Numbered from the stretch's first letter, positions 1 through 8,541 are shown. The stretch: 64,000 nt of DNA from Larkinella sp051857545 (GCF_051857545.1 NZ_JBPZHB010000004.1:620001-684000), one strand, 5' to 3'. Numbers and translations: made by a program. Notes: generated from the letters alone by a model not told the origin.

Positions 1-420
1 GGAAACGGGTTTCATGCGTACAGCTTCGCGGTTCCTGCCAGCCTGATTGGCACGGGGACGCATGTGATCTATGGCCGGGTGCAGGGCAGCAGTTATGTGC
101 TGAAAGATTCGGGAAAACCGCTGACGTGTTCTTCGCCGGTTCGGCGGTCGGCCGAATCAGGCGGCCAACTGGAAGTAGCGGTTCTGGGCAACCCGGTCAC
201 CGATCAGGTGGTGGTTGAAATTTCCGGCGCAAAAGGTCAACCGTTGCAACTGCAATTGATCAATACTCAGGGGGAAATACGGATGGAACATTCGATAGCG
301 ATAGCGAAAGGCCGGGAACGGCAACATTTTGATCTCAGCCATCAATCGCCGGGTTTGATGCTTCTCCGGGTCAGTACATCGGGGCAAACTCAGGTTGTGA
401 AGATTTTGAAAGTCAATTAG
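1..420 (+). CDS. C-terminal part of a secreted protein with type IX secretion sorting domain (partial)
   Basis: The frame is open from base 1, so the gene enters from the left and only its last 139 residues are seen; no start can be given. The first ~40 residues (GNGFHAYSF ... YVLKDSGK, then a Cys) are the end of a ~100-residue module found twice in the next gene. The last ~75 residues (LGNPVTDQVVVEISG ... LLRVSTSGQTQVVKILKV) look like a type IX sorting (Por-type) C-terminal domain, which in this phylum sends proteins across the outer membrane. Residue pattern and order match the end of the downstream gene closely, so the two are tandem paralogs. The function of the missing N-terminal part is unknown. 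Confidence 0.8.
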   Translation, partial: GNGFHAYSFAVPASLIGTGTHVIYGRVQGSSYVLKDSGKPLTCSSPVRRSAESGGQLEVAVLGNPVTDQVVVEISGAKGQPLQLQLINTQGEIRMEHSIAIAKGRERQHFDLSHQSPGLMLLRVSTSGQTQVVKILKVN

Positions 421-493
421 TTATCTGGGAGGACAATTGGCCTGCCCGGACAGGCAGACGAAACTTTCAGGATCGTTACGGTTTTTTTATGAT

Positions 494-526
494 CCCGCCA
501 AATTGAGTATTTGGCGGGGTTTTTTG
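494..526 (+). terminator. Rho-independent terminator after the first gene
   Basis: A perfect 9-bp stem, CCCGCCAAA (494-502) with TTTGGCGGG (510-518), has a 7-nt loop and is followed by GTTTTTTG. It lies 74 bp after the stop of the partial secreted-protein gene. Confidence 0.85.
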
Positions 527-826
527 TCTGGTAATGTGCGTACTTGTCTTTTTTTTCATATGTTTGGATTCGTTGTTAGTATAATTTTATTATTTATTCA
601 TATTTTGCAATGTCTTATAACTCCTGTCCCCTTATCACTCAATCGAATGAAGTTTATGCTACGGATTTGCCGGTTTCCTGTCCACGGTTTTAAGGATCAT
701 TCCCCGGTTTTTACAGCGGTTAACACCGCCTGATTTCACCTCTTTTTTTTCAATACCTGATCCGGACATTGGATGCCCGGGCCAGCTTTTTATTTTATCT
801 ATTCCAAACACTCTAATCCTTTTTTT
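527..826. other. Intergenic stretch before the kelch-repeat gene
   Basis: A 300-bp AT-rich stretch between the terminator and the next start. It should hold the promoter of the kelch-repeat gene, but I found no exact TAnnTTTG element in it. The short open frames inside it (for example 437-733) have no recognisable protein features. Confidence 0.5.
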
Positions 827-3664
827 ATGAAAAAAAATTTCCAGTTTTCCCTAACCTTATGTCTATTGCTTGCCTGGGGGTTGCACATACCCGGCGCTGT
901 GGCACAGTGGACCACCGCGAGTTTAAGCCAGAGTCGTAACAAGCTGGCCGGTACGAGTGCCGGTGGCAAAGCCTTTTTTGGTGGCGGTTTCGAAGGCCTG
1001 ACGGCTACCAACCGGGTCGACATCTATACCTTGGGTACGGATTCCTGGTCGCAGGCCGATTTGAGTGAAAGCCGGGGTGACCTGACCGCAACCGCTTCAC
1101 CGGATTCCGTATTTTTTGCCGGCGGAGGTAGTTTAGACCAGAAGGGTTTTTCCAAACGCGTAGACATCTATAGCGTTGCCAATGATACGTGGTCTCAGAC
1201 CGATCTCTCGGAGAGTCGTTCCTTACTGGCATCGGCCCAGGCAGGACGAAAAGTCCTTTTTGCCGGCGGGATTCACTTGGAAGGTAGGATTGTTAAACTC
1301 CTTACAACGGTTAAAACCGTCGATATTTACGATTTAATTGATAAAAACTGGACCACTGGCGAATTGTCGGAAGCTCGCTCCAGTCTGGCTGGGGTTGCTG
1401 CCAATGGCAAGATCTATTTTGCCGGAGGTTATAAAAGTCTATTGAGTGGTTTTTCAAAAAAGGTGGATATTTATGATGTTGCTACCAGCACCTGGTCGAC
1501 AGCGAGTGACTTATCGGAAGCCCGGGGTGGTCTAGCTGCCGTGGTTGCCGGGGGTAAGATTTTTTTTGCGGGCGGTGTTAAAGGTTTATTAGATTACTCC
1601 GACCGGGTAGATATCTATGACCTCGCTACCAGTACCTGGTCGCAGGCTACCTTATCCAGTAAACGAACCAATCTGACCGCAACTACCGTGGGTGACAAGG
1701 TCTTTTTTGCCGGCGGTGAAAATCTTTCGGGGAGCTCGACCGTCGTCGATATTTACGATATGACTTTAGACACCTGGACAACGGACAATCTTACCAAAAA
1801 GCGGAAAGATCTGGCATCGGCCAGTGTCGGAAATAAAGCGCTTTTTGCCGGCGGCTTTGTTGGCGCTTTAGACGGGGGATCAACGGTTCTGGTCGACATT
1901 TACACGGCAACAGCCGTTGATCAGCAGCCATCCCCCGGTTCGTCTACGGTTTGCCAGGGCAGCACCGTTACCACGACCATCTCCGCTTTGGGTGATAACC
2001 TGACCTATCAATGGTATAAAGGATCGGCCAGCACCTCGGCTGCCGTCGTGACGGATCAAACCTCAGCTACCCTAACATTGACGAATGTGCAGACCACCGA
2101 TTCGGATTCCTACTATTGCCGGGTCAGTGGTGACGGTGGAGTCGCCTGGTCGGAAGCATTTGCCCTGACGGTTCTTTCGCTGCCTCCGACTCCCACCGTG
2201 GCTTTCTCGGGCCAGAGCAATGTGACGGTTTTTCAGAATACTCCTTTTATGAAGCTTAGTATCACCGGTTGTGAGGCCGGGTCGGTATCGTGGACAGGGC
2301 CGGGTGGCAGCAGTGGTTCCGGTACCAGTATTTCAGTCCCAACCTCCGCAACGGCAACCCTGGTTTATTCGGCAACCTGTACCATTGGCAGTTGCACAAG
2401 CTTGCCAGGAAGCGCCACGGTTGTCGTAGCGCCAGGTACCGCAGTTGGTAGTTTTGACGGCTTTATATACGGTGCCGATTGCAGCACGTTCCGGGGCTGG
2501 GCCTGGGATCGTAACAAGGTCAATACCGCTGTTTCAGTAGAAATTCTGGATGGACCCAACGTTATTGCAACCATTCAGGCTGATGTCTTCCGGCAGGATT
2601 TGCTGAACGCGGGCAAAGGAAACGGGAAACATGCCTTTCTTTTCGCCATTCCGGAATCGATCAAAGACAACCAGTCGCACCTGCTGTCGGCCCGGGTGAC
2701 CAACAGCAGCTTTATTCTGAAAGATTCGCCGAAAGCCCTGATTTGCCAGGGAAGCGGGGCTAATCCGGGTAACGAATTGCCCAAACCGCCGACCCCGACG
2801 GTCATGATCGCACCCCTGGCCGCTCAGGTGGGTGTGCCGTTTTCGGCCACGCTGGTCGCCTTTACCGATCCGGAAGGAACGACGCTTTCGTACGGGTTGA
2901 CGGGCCTGCCCAACGGTTTATCCTTGGATATGGCCACCCGCATCATCACCGGGATTCCAACGGTGGATGGAACATTTGTGTTGACCTATCAGGCGACGGA
3001 TGAGGGCGGAGCCAGCAACAGTGTGAGCTTTCCGCTGACGGTTAGCCCGGCTTCTTCCGGTGGTGTCACCGGCGATTTCGAAGGCTATCTGGACAAAGTG
3101 GAATGCGGCACGATTCGCGGCTGGGTCTGGGATCGCAAGAAGCCCAACACGCCGGTGACGGTCGAATTCTATACCCTGAGCAGTGGTACAGTCTGGGGTA
3201 GCACGGTGGCCAACATCTACCGGGTCGATTTGAAGAATGCCGGGAAAGGCAACGGGGTTCATGCCTACAGTTTTGTGGTTCCTGACGCACTGAAAGGCGT
3301 TGGCGATACCAAGATTCATGCCCGTGTTCAGGGAAGTACGTATGATCTGAAGGATTCGGGAAAAATCCTGAATTGTCCATCACCAGGTCGGCTTTCGGCT
3401 GAACGGACCAACGGTCTTCAGGTGACTGTGCTGGGCAACCCGGTGAACGATCGGGTCGAGGTGGAAGTTCGCGGAGCCGAAGGGCAGCCGCTGCGCTTTG
3501 CGCTGACAGACGTTCAGGGCCGGGTGATTGGTGAGCGCCAGATTCAACAAGCGGCTGCCATCGACAAGCAGAGCTTCGGTATTTCCGGTGCTCCGGCAGG
3601 TCTGCTGTTCCTGAACGTAAGCACCAACGGCCAGAGCCACACGCTGAAGCTGGTTAAAAGGTAG
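827..3664 (+). CDS. Secreted kelch-repeat protein with Ig-like domains and type IX sorting tail
   Basis: 945 residues from ATG 827, chosen because it opens a signal peptide (MKKNFQFSLTLCLLL ... AVAQ); an in-frame upstream start at 773 would bury it. Residues ~28-365 hold seven kelch-like repeats, each with FAGG, VDIY and W plus LS-R elements, which should form a beta-propeller. An Ig-like domain follows (~370-460, TYQWYKG ... YYCRVSG). Two copies of a ~100-residue module with RGW-WDR, NAGKGNG and LKDS motifs (~540-640 and ~745-850) flank a putative Ig/cadherin-like domain (GLPNGLSLD ... ITGIPTVDGTF). The tail (LGNPVNDRVEVEV ... LKLVKR) is a type IX sorting domain. It is probably surface-bound or released; binding partner and function are unknown. 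The tandem module end matches the gene just upstream. Confidence 0.9.
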   Translation: MKKNFQFSLTLCLLLAWGLHIPGAVAQWTTASLSQSRNKLAGTSAGGKAFFGGGFEGLTATNRVDIYTLGTDSWSQADLSESRGDLTATASPDSVFFAGGGSLDQKGFSKRVDIYSVANDTWSQTDLSESRSLLASAQAGRKVLFAGGIHLEGRIVKLLTTVKTVDIYDLIDKNWTTGELSEARSSLAGVAANGKIYFAGGYKSLLSGFSKKVDIYDVATSTWSTASDLSEARGGLAAVVAGGKIFFAGGVKGLLDYSDRVDIYDLATSTWSQATLSSKRTNLTATTVGDKVFFAGGENLSGSSTVVDIYDMTLDTWTTDNLTKKRKDLASASVGNKALFAGGFVGALDGGSTVLVDIYTATAVDQQPSPGSSTVCQGSTVTTTISALGDNLTYQWYKGSASTSAAVVTDQTSATLTLTNVQTTDSDSYYCRVSGDGGVAWSEAFALTVLSLPPTPTVAFSGQSNVTVFQNTPFMKLSITGCEAGSVSWTGPGGSSGSGTSISVPTSATATLVYSATCTIGSCTSLPGSATVVVAPGTAVGSFDGFIYGADCSTFRGWAWDRNKVNTAVSVEILDGPNVIATIQADVFRQDLLNAGKGNGKHAFLFAIPESIKDNQSHLLSARVTNSSFILKDSPKALICQGSGANPGNELPKPPTPTVMIAPLAAQVGVPFSATLVAFTDPEGTTLSYGLTGLPNGLSLDMATRIITGIPTVDGTFVLTYQATDEGGASNSVSFPLTVSPASSGGVTGDFEGYLDKVECGTIRGWVWDRKKPNTPVTVEFYTLSSGTVWGSTVANIYRVDLKNAGKGNGVHAYSFVVPDALKGVGDTKIHARVQGSTYDLKDSGKILNCPSPGRLSAERTNGLQVTVLGNPVNDRVEVEVRGAEGQPLRFALTDVQGRVIGERQIQQAAAIDKQSFGISGAPAGLLFLNVSTNGQSHTLKLVKR

Positions 3665-3674
3665 ATCAGACTAG

Positions 3675-3750
3675 AGAGAAAAGACAAGAGAGTAAAGATT
3701 AGCCGTGTTTTCAAAAAACCGGTTTGTCTTTACTCTCTTGTCTTTTCTCT
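3675..3750. repeat. Long intergenic inverted repeat (24-bp perfect arms), possible bidirectional terminator
   Basis: The arms at 3675-3698 and 3727-3750 are perfectly complementary over 24 bp with a 28-nt loop. The left arm is purine-rich and built from AAGACAAGAGAG-like words. It lies between the stops of two convergent genes. The same word family occurs in the repeat at 12665-12749. Confidence 0.85.
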
Positions 3751-3763
3751 TTTCCCTAAAAAC

Positions 3764-6340
3764 TCAATTCCCCACCATGAACACCGCATTGCCGAACAAC
3801 AGCTTCCCGTTGTACCAGAAACCGCGGAACAATGGGTTGTCCATCATGTATACAATGCTGCCTTTGCCCAGTTCCTGAACGCCATACAGCAAGGTGTTGT
3901 TGAGCTTCGACCGGGCATTTTTTCCCACAAAACCGGCCACATAATTATCTTTCTTCAGGTAGCCGACATTCCAGCCATCTTTCAGAAAATCGTAGTCGTA
4001 GACGTTCTGAACCAGCGCGTGATAGCCGTTGGGATAGCCAAAGGCCAGCGGATGGGTCCGGTCCAGATCGACGCGGTAGACACTGCCCGGCGTTTCTTCC
4101 GAAATCGCTTCGCGTTCGCGTTCGCCGTATTCCCGCAGCGACTCGTCCGTATCGGTTTCGGTTTTTTTATCGGTTTTCTCTTTTTTACTGTCCGGTTTAT
4201 CCACTTTTTTCTTTAGGCCAAAGTCCGGTTTTTCGGCAAAAAACGAGGTGACGCGTTCCATCACAATGAGTTTTCCACCCGCCTGAACCCAGTCTTTCAG
4301 TTTGGTCAACGTCCGATCGTTCAGGATTTTTCCGTAGCCGTAGCCCTGCGGCATAATCAGCACATCGATCTCGGCGAGTGAGGCATTCGGGAAGGCATTG
4401 GCTTCGATGAGCGTCAGTGGATAATCGAGGTCCTGATCAAAATAATGCCAGACTTCACCCATGGACGTCGGAGAGGTGACGTCGCCGGAAATAACGGCAA
4501 CCCGGGGGTTTTTCAGGGAGAAAACGCTGCCGGAACCAAAGTCGGCCCCTTCGGCTACAAAACCGGTGGATGCGGGAATGAGCGGGATGTTCCGTTTGCT
4601 GGCTTCCTGCTGGATGATCTGGTAAAAACGGTCACCCAGGCGTTCGTTCCCGGCGCGGGTGATGATGAGCGTGCCGGCTTCAAACCGCTGTTCGCCCTGT
4701 TTAAAAGTCCGTTCTGCCACCCGAACCCGCACCTTGTTTTTCAGCAAACCGGCCAGGAACTGCACCTCCTGCGCCGACTGCCAGCGCACCAGGTAGGCAT
4801 ACGGTTTTGGCCCGGAACCTGAAGTCCCTGGTACCGAAGGCGTCACTGGATTGACATACGCCACCGGCGTCAGTTTCTCCTTTAAGCCGTAGGCTTTCAA
4901 ACCGTAGGCGTAGGGAATACACCAGGAAGTGATGTCATAGGTCACCGAATCTTCCAGCGTCGACTTGGGCTCGAAGAGGATTTTTAGGAGGGTTGATTTG
5001 GGCTGATAAGCACTGATCACCAAGTCGTTACTCTCCATCGTAACCGCTTCATTCTTCTGATTCTGGTAGTTGAAACCCACCAGTTTCTGAGATTTCCCGG
5101 CCAAACCGTAGCGGATCTGGTTGTTGTCGAGCAGTTTCCGGAGTGCCGTAATCCGACCTTCCTCGTTGGCGGTTTTGATGACGTAACTTTTGAATTCACC
5201 CACCGGATTGGTCAGCGATTTTTCGAAAAATCGGTTGAAGTTTTTGACCACATCATCCGGTCGGTCGGCCACGGATTCGAGGGTGGCAAAGCTGGCGGTG
5301 TAATGGTGGTCAATGCGTTCGCGCAGGGTGAGCGTGTCGCCGTCGTTTTTGCGATAGGCTAGTCCGGCCCGGCCACCACCGCCCTGTTCAAAGGTCATGC
5401 CGATGGCACCGTTGTAGGTTGGCCAGGTATCGCCGTAGCTCGGATAGAACAAGTCGAAATTCTCCCGTGTATAATACAACCAGCCGTTTTTGTCAAAATA
5501 CCGGGTGTTATACTGTCCGATAATTTGCTGAAATTCCCGTTGCCAGGGCGTAATGTCTTCGTGGTAGGGCTTGGCCGAGGGGGCAAAATAATACGGACTT
5601 TCCGGGCCCATTTCGTGAAAGTCGCCGTGCAGATGCGGCATCCATTGTTGGTAAAGTGCCATTCGCTGCTGCGTGATTTCCTGGGTTTGCCAGGCCCAGT
5701 CGCGGTTCGGATCGAACAGGTAGTGGGTGTAGCGGCCACCGGGCCAGGGCTCGCTGTGTTCGCGCGCCAGGGGCGTCGGGTCGGGGTGTACACCACTCAT
5801 CTGGTTATACCAGTTGACATACCGGTCGTGGCCGTCGGGGTTGAGGCCGGGGTCCAGAATGACGACGGTGTTGGACAGGATTTTCCGGGAAACCGCATTC
5901 GTGGGATTGAGCAAATCGTGGAGCACCAGCATGAAGGCTTCGGAGCTGATGGCTTCGTTGCCGTGGACGTTGTAGCTAAGCCAGGCAATGGGCGGTTGCG
6001 TCGAATTTGCGGCCTGAGGGGATGCAGCGGGGGTATTTCCCAGACCGATCTGTTTGAGGTGCGTGGTGCGGATTTCTTCCAGCCGCGCCATGTTTTTTTC
6101 GGAGGCCACCACCACCGCCAGCAATTGGCGACCTTCAAAAGTGGTTCCGTACGGAATTATTTTTACCTGAGAGGGTGCTTGCCGGGCCACCTGTTCGGCG
6201 TAGGCCAGCACCCGGTGGTGGGGCGAAAACCGCTTGCCGACGGTATAGCCTAAAAACTGATCGGGATGTTGTAACGTGTTCTGAGCGAGCGTAGTCAGAG
6301 CCATTAACAGGCATAGACCAAATAAGGAGAGTCTTTTCAT
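3764..6340 (-). CDS. M14-family zinc carboxypeptidase, secreted
   Basis: 858 residues. The start is ATG at 6340, which opens a signal peptide (MKRLSLFGLCLLMALTTLAQ); a TTG three codons upstream is less likely. The M14 zinc site shows as HGNE in YNVHGNEAISSEAF (ligands His and Glu, the HxxE motif), with a later His in the HLHGDFHEMGP segment as the likely third ligand. M14 enzymes remove C-terminal residues from peptides. The protein is about twice the length of a bare M14 domain; the C-terminal half (from about residue 400) resembles the extension common in Bacteroidota M14 homologs and has a Lys/Asp/Glu-rich stretch near residues 705-745. It likely acts in the periplasm or outside the cell. 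It converges on the kelch gene and has no operon partner. Confidence 0.85.
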   Translation of the reverse strand: MKRLSLFGLCLLMALTTLAQNTLQHPDQFLGYTVGKRFSPHHRVLAYAEQVARQAPSQVKIIPYGTTFEGRQLLAVVVASEKNMARLEEIRTTHLKQIGLGNTPAASPQAANSTQPPIAWLSYNVHGNEAISSEAFMLVLHDLLNPTNAVSRKILSNTVVILDPGLNPDGHDRYVNWYNQMSGVHPDPTPLAREHSEPWPGGRYTHYLFDPNRDWAWQTQEITQQRMALYQQWMPHLHGDFHEMGPESPYYFAPSAKPYHEDITPWQREFQQIIGQYNTRYFDKNGWLYYTRENFDLFYPSYGDTWPTYNGAIGMTFEQGGGGRAGLAYRKNDGDTLTLRERIDHHYTASFATLESVADRPDDVVKNFNRFFEKSLTNPVGEFKSYVIKTANEEGRITALRKLLDNNQIRYGLAGKSQKLVGFNYQNQKNEAVTMESNDLVISAYQPKSTLLKILFEPKSTLEDSVTYDITSWCIPYAYGLKAYGLKEKLTPVAYVNPVTPSVPGTSGSGPKPYAYLVRWQSAQEVQFLAGLLKNKVRVRVAERTFKQGEQRFEAGTLIITRAGNERLGDRFYQIIQQEASKRNIPLIPASTGFVAEGADFGSGSVFSLKNPRVAVISGDVTSPTSMGEVWHYFDQDLDYPLTLIEANAFPNASLAEIDVLIMPQGYGYGKILNDRTLTKLKDWVQAGGKLIVMERVTSFFAEKPDFGLKKKVDKPDSKKEKTDKKTETDTDESLREYGEREREAISEETPGSVYRVDLDRTHPLAFGYPNGYHALVQNVYDYDFLKDGWNVGYLKKDNYVAGFVGKNARSKLNNTLLYGVQELGKGSIVYMMDNPLFRGFWYNGKLLFGNAVFMVGN

Positions 6341-6439
6341 GAAGTGCAAATAATGAATTTATCGGGCAATCCCCAAAAATAAGTCGAAACCACAAAACCC
6401 CGTCAAATCGCAGAAAAATCATTTTTTTTTAGTCAGAGA

Positions 6440-6470
6440 TTTGCAGCTATCAATTTTAGCCGTATCTTTG
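6440..6470 (+). promoter_or_regulatory. Bacteroidota-type promoter for tRNA-Glu
   Basis: TTTG at 6440-6443, then 19 nt, then TATCTTTG at 6463-6470: an exact fit to the TTG / TAnnTTTG promoter form. It lies about 60 bp before the mature tRNA. Confidence 0.75.
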
Positions 6471-6530
6471 CACCACAATTTCAGAATCAGGGTTGGCAAA
6501 TGAGTCGCCGACCAACTGAAAACTGGATAT

Positions 6531-6602
6531 GGCCGATTCGTCTAGCGGTTAGGACGCGGCCCTTTCACGGCTGAAACACGGGTTCGATTCCCGTATTGGT
6601 CA
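6531..6602 (+). tRNA. tRNA-Glu (anticodon TTC)
   Basis: The cloverleaf can be drawn by hand. The acceptor arms GGCCGAT (6531-6537) and ATTGGTC (6595-6601) pair with two G-U pairs. The anticodon loop CTTTCAC carries TTC at 6564-6566, and the T arm holds GGTTCGATTCC. The discriminator is A at 6602; CCA is not encoded. A terminator follows at once, so it is transcribed alone. Confidence 0.95.
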
Positions 6603-6609
6603 CTCCGAT

Positions 6610-6642
6610 AACCCCGACAAAGTTTGTCGGGGTTATTTTTTT
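6610..6642 (+). terminator. Terminator of tRNA-Glu
   Basis: AACCCCGACAAA and TTTGTCGGGGTT are perfect reverse complements flanking one G, followed by ATTTTTTTG. It sits 8 bp after the tRNA. Confidence 0.9.
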
Positions 6643-6777
6643 GTGGAAAATGCGCGGCAAAATCGGGCCAGATGATCTCATTCTTTATGAGCAGAGTTTG
6701 TCGTAAAACTCATTTCACGGCGTATAAAAGTGTTGAATATTCGCAGAATAGTACCATGTTTTGATCCCATACTCCCC

Positions 6778-6864
6778 TAATTTTGCACGGAAGGCTCAAA
6801 ATCTTCCGTTAATAGAGATTGGTAAGTAAACAGACCCGGAATCTTTTCACCGGGTCTTGTTTTT
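6778..6864 (+). ncRNA. Candidate small RNA with its own -7 box and terminator
   Basis: TAATTTTG (6778-6785) matches the TAnnTTTG -7 element. It is followed by a hairpin ACGGAAG (6787-6793) / CTTCCGT (6803-6809). A terminator hairpin AGACCCGG (6832-6839) / CCGGGTCT (6850-6857) then runs into TGTTTTTG. No credible reading frame fits between box and terminator, so a transcript of roughly 70-75 nt is the simplest reading. There is no well-placed -33 element, and the exact start is uncertain; a start near 6790 would remove part of the first stem. No known RNA family was recognised. Confidence 0.45.
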
Positions 6865-7152
6865 GGGGGGAGTGGAAAGCCGTGCAATGTAGTTTTTATG
6901 GTGTTTTTCTCCGTACTGAGCTGTATTTTCGATGTTCATTCATAGCTAGCCCGACTTCTGTGTCGGGCTATTTTTTTGGTGAGACTTTACGAAACTGTCC
7001 CGGTCATTCCAGACCACAGGCTCAAAATCCGGGAAGCAAGATTAAACCGGCACCTGATTTGATTGTCCTAGTATTCAATTGATCATTTGATTAATTGAAT
7101 ACTGGACAGTGACAGATCCATTGGAAATAGACCGGTTTAAAAAGGATAGAGC
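6865..7152. other. Intergenic stretch with a second strong terminator
   Basis: A perfect 9-bp stem, TAGCCCGAC (6947-6955) / GTCGGGCTA (6962-6970), with a TTTTTTT tail ends something transcribed from 6865-6946, where I see no gene. A second short RNA is possible but no promoter was found. The rest (6978-7152) holds nothing recognisable apart from AAGGA just before the next start. Confidence 0.5.
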
Positions 7153-7332
7153 GTGAAGACCTACAAAGTGACTTTTCTAAAGGGGGAGGAATCCTGGACT
7201 ACCTATGTTGAAGCGACCAACCGGCTTGATGCCAAACGAAGATTTCTGGCTCAAAATATGGGAACACTGGTTCGGGTCAATAAGGCCATTACAAAATACA
7301 ATGGGAGTGCAACTGCCAATACGCAGGAATAG
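7153..7332 (+). CDS. Small hypothetical protein (59 aa)
   Basis: GTG start preceded by AAGGATAG about 8 bp upstream, TAG stop. The 59-residue product (MKTYKVTFLKGEESW ... ATANTQE) is basic and soluble. It begins with a beta-strand-like KTYKVTF segment followed by WTTYVEAT and a likely helix with NRLDAKRRF. Codon use looks like the neighbouring genes. No family was recognised. It belongs to a group of three short plus-strand genes between 7.1 and 8.4 kb. That the frame is open, has a ribosome-binding site and reads as a structured protein supports it, but a chance frame of this size cannot be excluded. Confidence 0.5.
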   Translation: MKTYKVTFLKGEESWTTYVEATNRLDAKRRFLAQNMGTLVRVNKAITKYNGSATANTQE

Positions 7333-7404
7333 CTGCTGAAACACAATTGCCGCTTTTGCAACAATCCGCCGGAACGTGGGTTAATCAGTCTAACCCCATC
7401 CTCC

Positions 7405-7674
7405 ATGAAAAAGCGGCTGACATTCCTCCTGACAATTGCTATTTCCTTCGTATGCCTGAGTTGCGATCCCCTCGACCAGAAATACGATCAGGACAACTAT
7501 TCGAAAGTGATAGAAGAGCATGCCGATTCGGTAAACCGGTCGGCATTTAACCGGGCTACGGTTGAAAATGATATCAATGATGTTCGCAACGAAGAGTTTA
7601 CATATCAGGAATTAATCGAGCAAGGTAAAATTTTACAGAAAAAAGAGCAGACCAATAAAAATGTGGCACGCTGA
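7405..7674 (+). CDS. Small lipoprotein (89 aa)
   Basis: The N-terminus MKKRLTFLLTIAISFVCLSC is a lipoprotein signal with Cys20 as lipidation site. Asp21 follows; whether this affects sorting in this phylum is unknown. The mature ~69 residues are hydrophilic and charged (DQKYDQDNYSKVIEEHADS ... YQELIEQGKIL) and probably helical. No family was recognised. It lies 72 bp after the 59-residue gene and may share its transcript. The start is the only ATG that keeps the signal peptide. Confidence 0.75.
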   Translation: MKKRLTFLLTIAISFVCLSCDPLDQKYDQDNYSKVIEEHADSVNRSAFNRATVENDINDVRNEEFTYQELIEQGKILQKKEQTNKNVAR

Positions 7675-8198
7675 ATGTGTGCGCTTTTTAAGCTGAATAC
7701 TGATTAAAACAATTATTGAAAAATATTGCTTGTGCAATAAATTATTGAAAGCCGTTTAAACAAAAATGTCCGAATGCAAAGCTTCCGGACATTCGTTTCA
7801 CCATCGTAAAGTAAATCTGATCTTTATATCCGAAACAGGGAGAGATTTTGCTGGATAAAACAGGTTATTCTAGTGGTATAGACCCGAAAAATGTGACAAT
7901 GGTTGCATACGGGTAGCCAAAAAGCGATTAGAAAGCCTTTTTAAAATAATTATAAATAAAGAAAATATGTAATTATAAATAGTATACTTGGTTTGATTTT
8001 TGCTCAATTTATCATGCGTTGTTAACTCATTAGATCGGAAAATTAAGTTCATTTTTCCATTCTTTTTATTCTTAATCTCCACCATCAGTACGAATAAATT
8101 TCAAAAAAAACGCTTGTCGGTTAATTTAATCTTGATTGCCGGTTTGTCCGGTTTTAATGCTCCCACTCTCTGTATGCTGAACTTTAAAGATCACGAAA
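7675..8198. other. AT-rich intergenic region with one hairpin
   Basis: There is a 524-bp gap. It holds an 8-bp stem AATGTCCG (7765-7772) / CGGACATT (7786-7793); the T-run lies on the minus-strand side, so it is at best a weak terminator for the lipoprotein gene. Open frames on both strands here (7870-8085 minus, 8000-8296 plus) are very AT-rich, without domain features. Nothing else was seen. Confidence 0.5.
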
Positions 8199-8399
8199 AT
8201 GGAAATGAAAACTCTGCGAGGAACCTTGAACAAAAGGAAGTTCAAATGCATAGTATATGCCAAAGATGGCACATATCTGGCCAGCCGCATTTATAATTCC
8301 TACACGGAGGAAGGTGCCCTGATGCAGCTTGAAGAGTGGCTCGAGGTGCATCAGCCTGCCAACTATGACCCGGAAACGATAAAAGTTGAGACGCTATAG
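8199..8399 (+). CDS. Small hypothetical protein (66 aa)
   Basis: Product MEMKTLRGTLNKRKFKCIVY ... TIKVETL. It alternates likely strands (RKFKCIVYA, GTYLASRIY) and a likely helix (EEGALMQLEEWLEVH), which reads as a small folded domain. The start may be ATG 8199 or the in-frame ATG at 8205; neither has a strong ribosome-binding site. GC content rises sharply over the frame compared with the flanking AT-rich DNA, which supports coding. No family was recognised. A very long perfect hairpin follows 4 bp after the stop. Confidence 0.6.
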   Translation: MEMKTLRGTLNKRKFKCIVYAKDGTYLASRIYNSYTEEGALMQLEEWLEVHQPANYDPETIKVETL

Positions 8400-8403
8400 A
8401 AGG

Positions 8404-8450
8404 ACTTTCGCTTTTGCCCCTAAAGGGGATTTAGGGGCAAAAGCGAAAGT
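8404..8450. repeat. 21-bp perfect hairpin after the 66-aa gene
   Basis: Arms 8404-8424 and 8430-8450 are perfectly complementary with a 5-nt GGGGA loop. No T-run follows on either strand, so it is not a standard intrinsic terminator; protection of the mRNA 3' end is possible. Confidence 0.8.
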
Positions 8451-8511
8451 ATAAAGAATTATCAGACGTAAGTCCTATGTAGAATGCCCTCGAAAAATCG
8501 ATTGAAAAAGA

Positions 8512-8541
8512 AACCCCGACACCTGTGCCGGGGTTATTTTT
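8512..8541 (+). terminator. Intrinsic terminator
   Basis: AACCCCG (8512-8518) pairs with CGGGGTT (8529-8535), followed by ATTTTTATG. It resembles the stem after tRNA-Glu. It probably ends the transcript of the 66-residue gene. Confidence 0.65.

Noticed and set aside
437..733. Plus-strand open frame between the two secreted-protein genes
   Set aside because: It starts just before a strong terminator and is rich in Phe/Leu/Cys with no family sign; probably chance.
5525..6253. Plus-strand open frame (242 codons) inside the M14 gene
   Set aside because: Antisense to the M14 domain; Gly/Val/Arg-rich without features.
3764..6349. Start of the M14 gene at 6349 (TTG)
   Set aside because: The ATG at 6340 begins exactly at a standard signal peptide; the TTG only adds three residues.
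6819..7082. Plus-strand open frame spanning two terminators
   Set aside because: It runs through two intrinsic terminators, which is not expected for a real gene.
7870..8085. Minus-strand AT-rich open frame
   Set aside because: Composition follows the surrounding AT-rich DNA; Lys/Asn/Ile-rich product with no conserved look.
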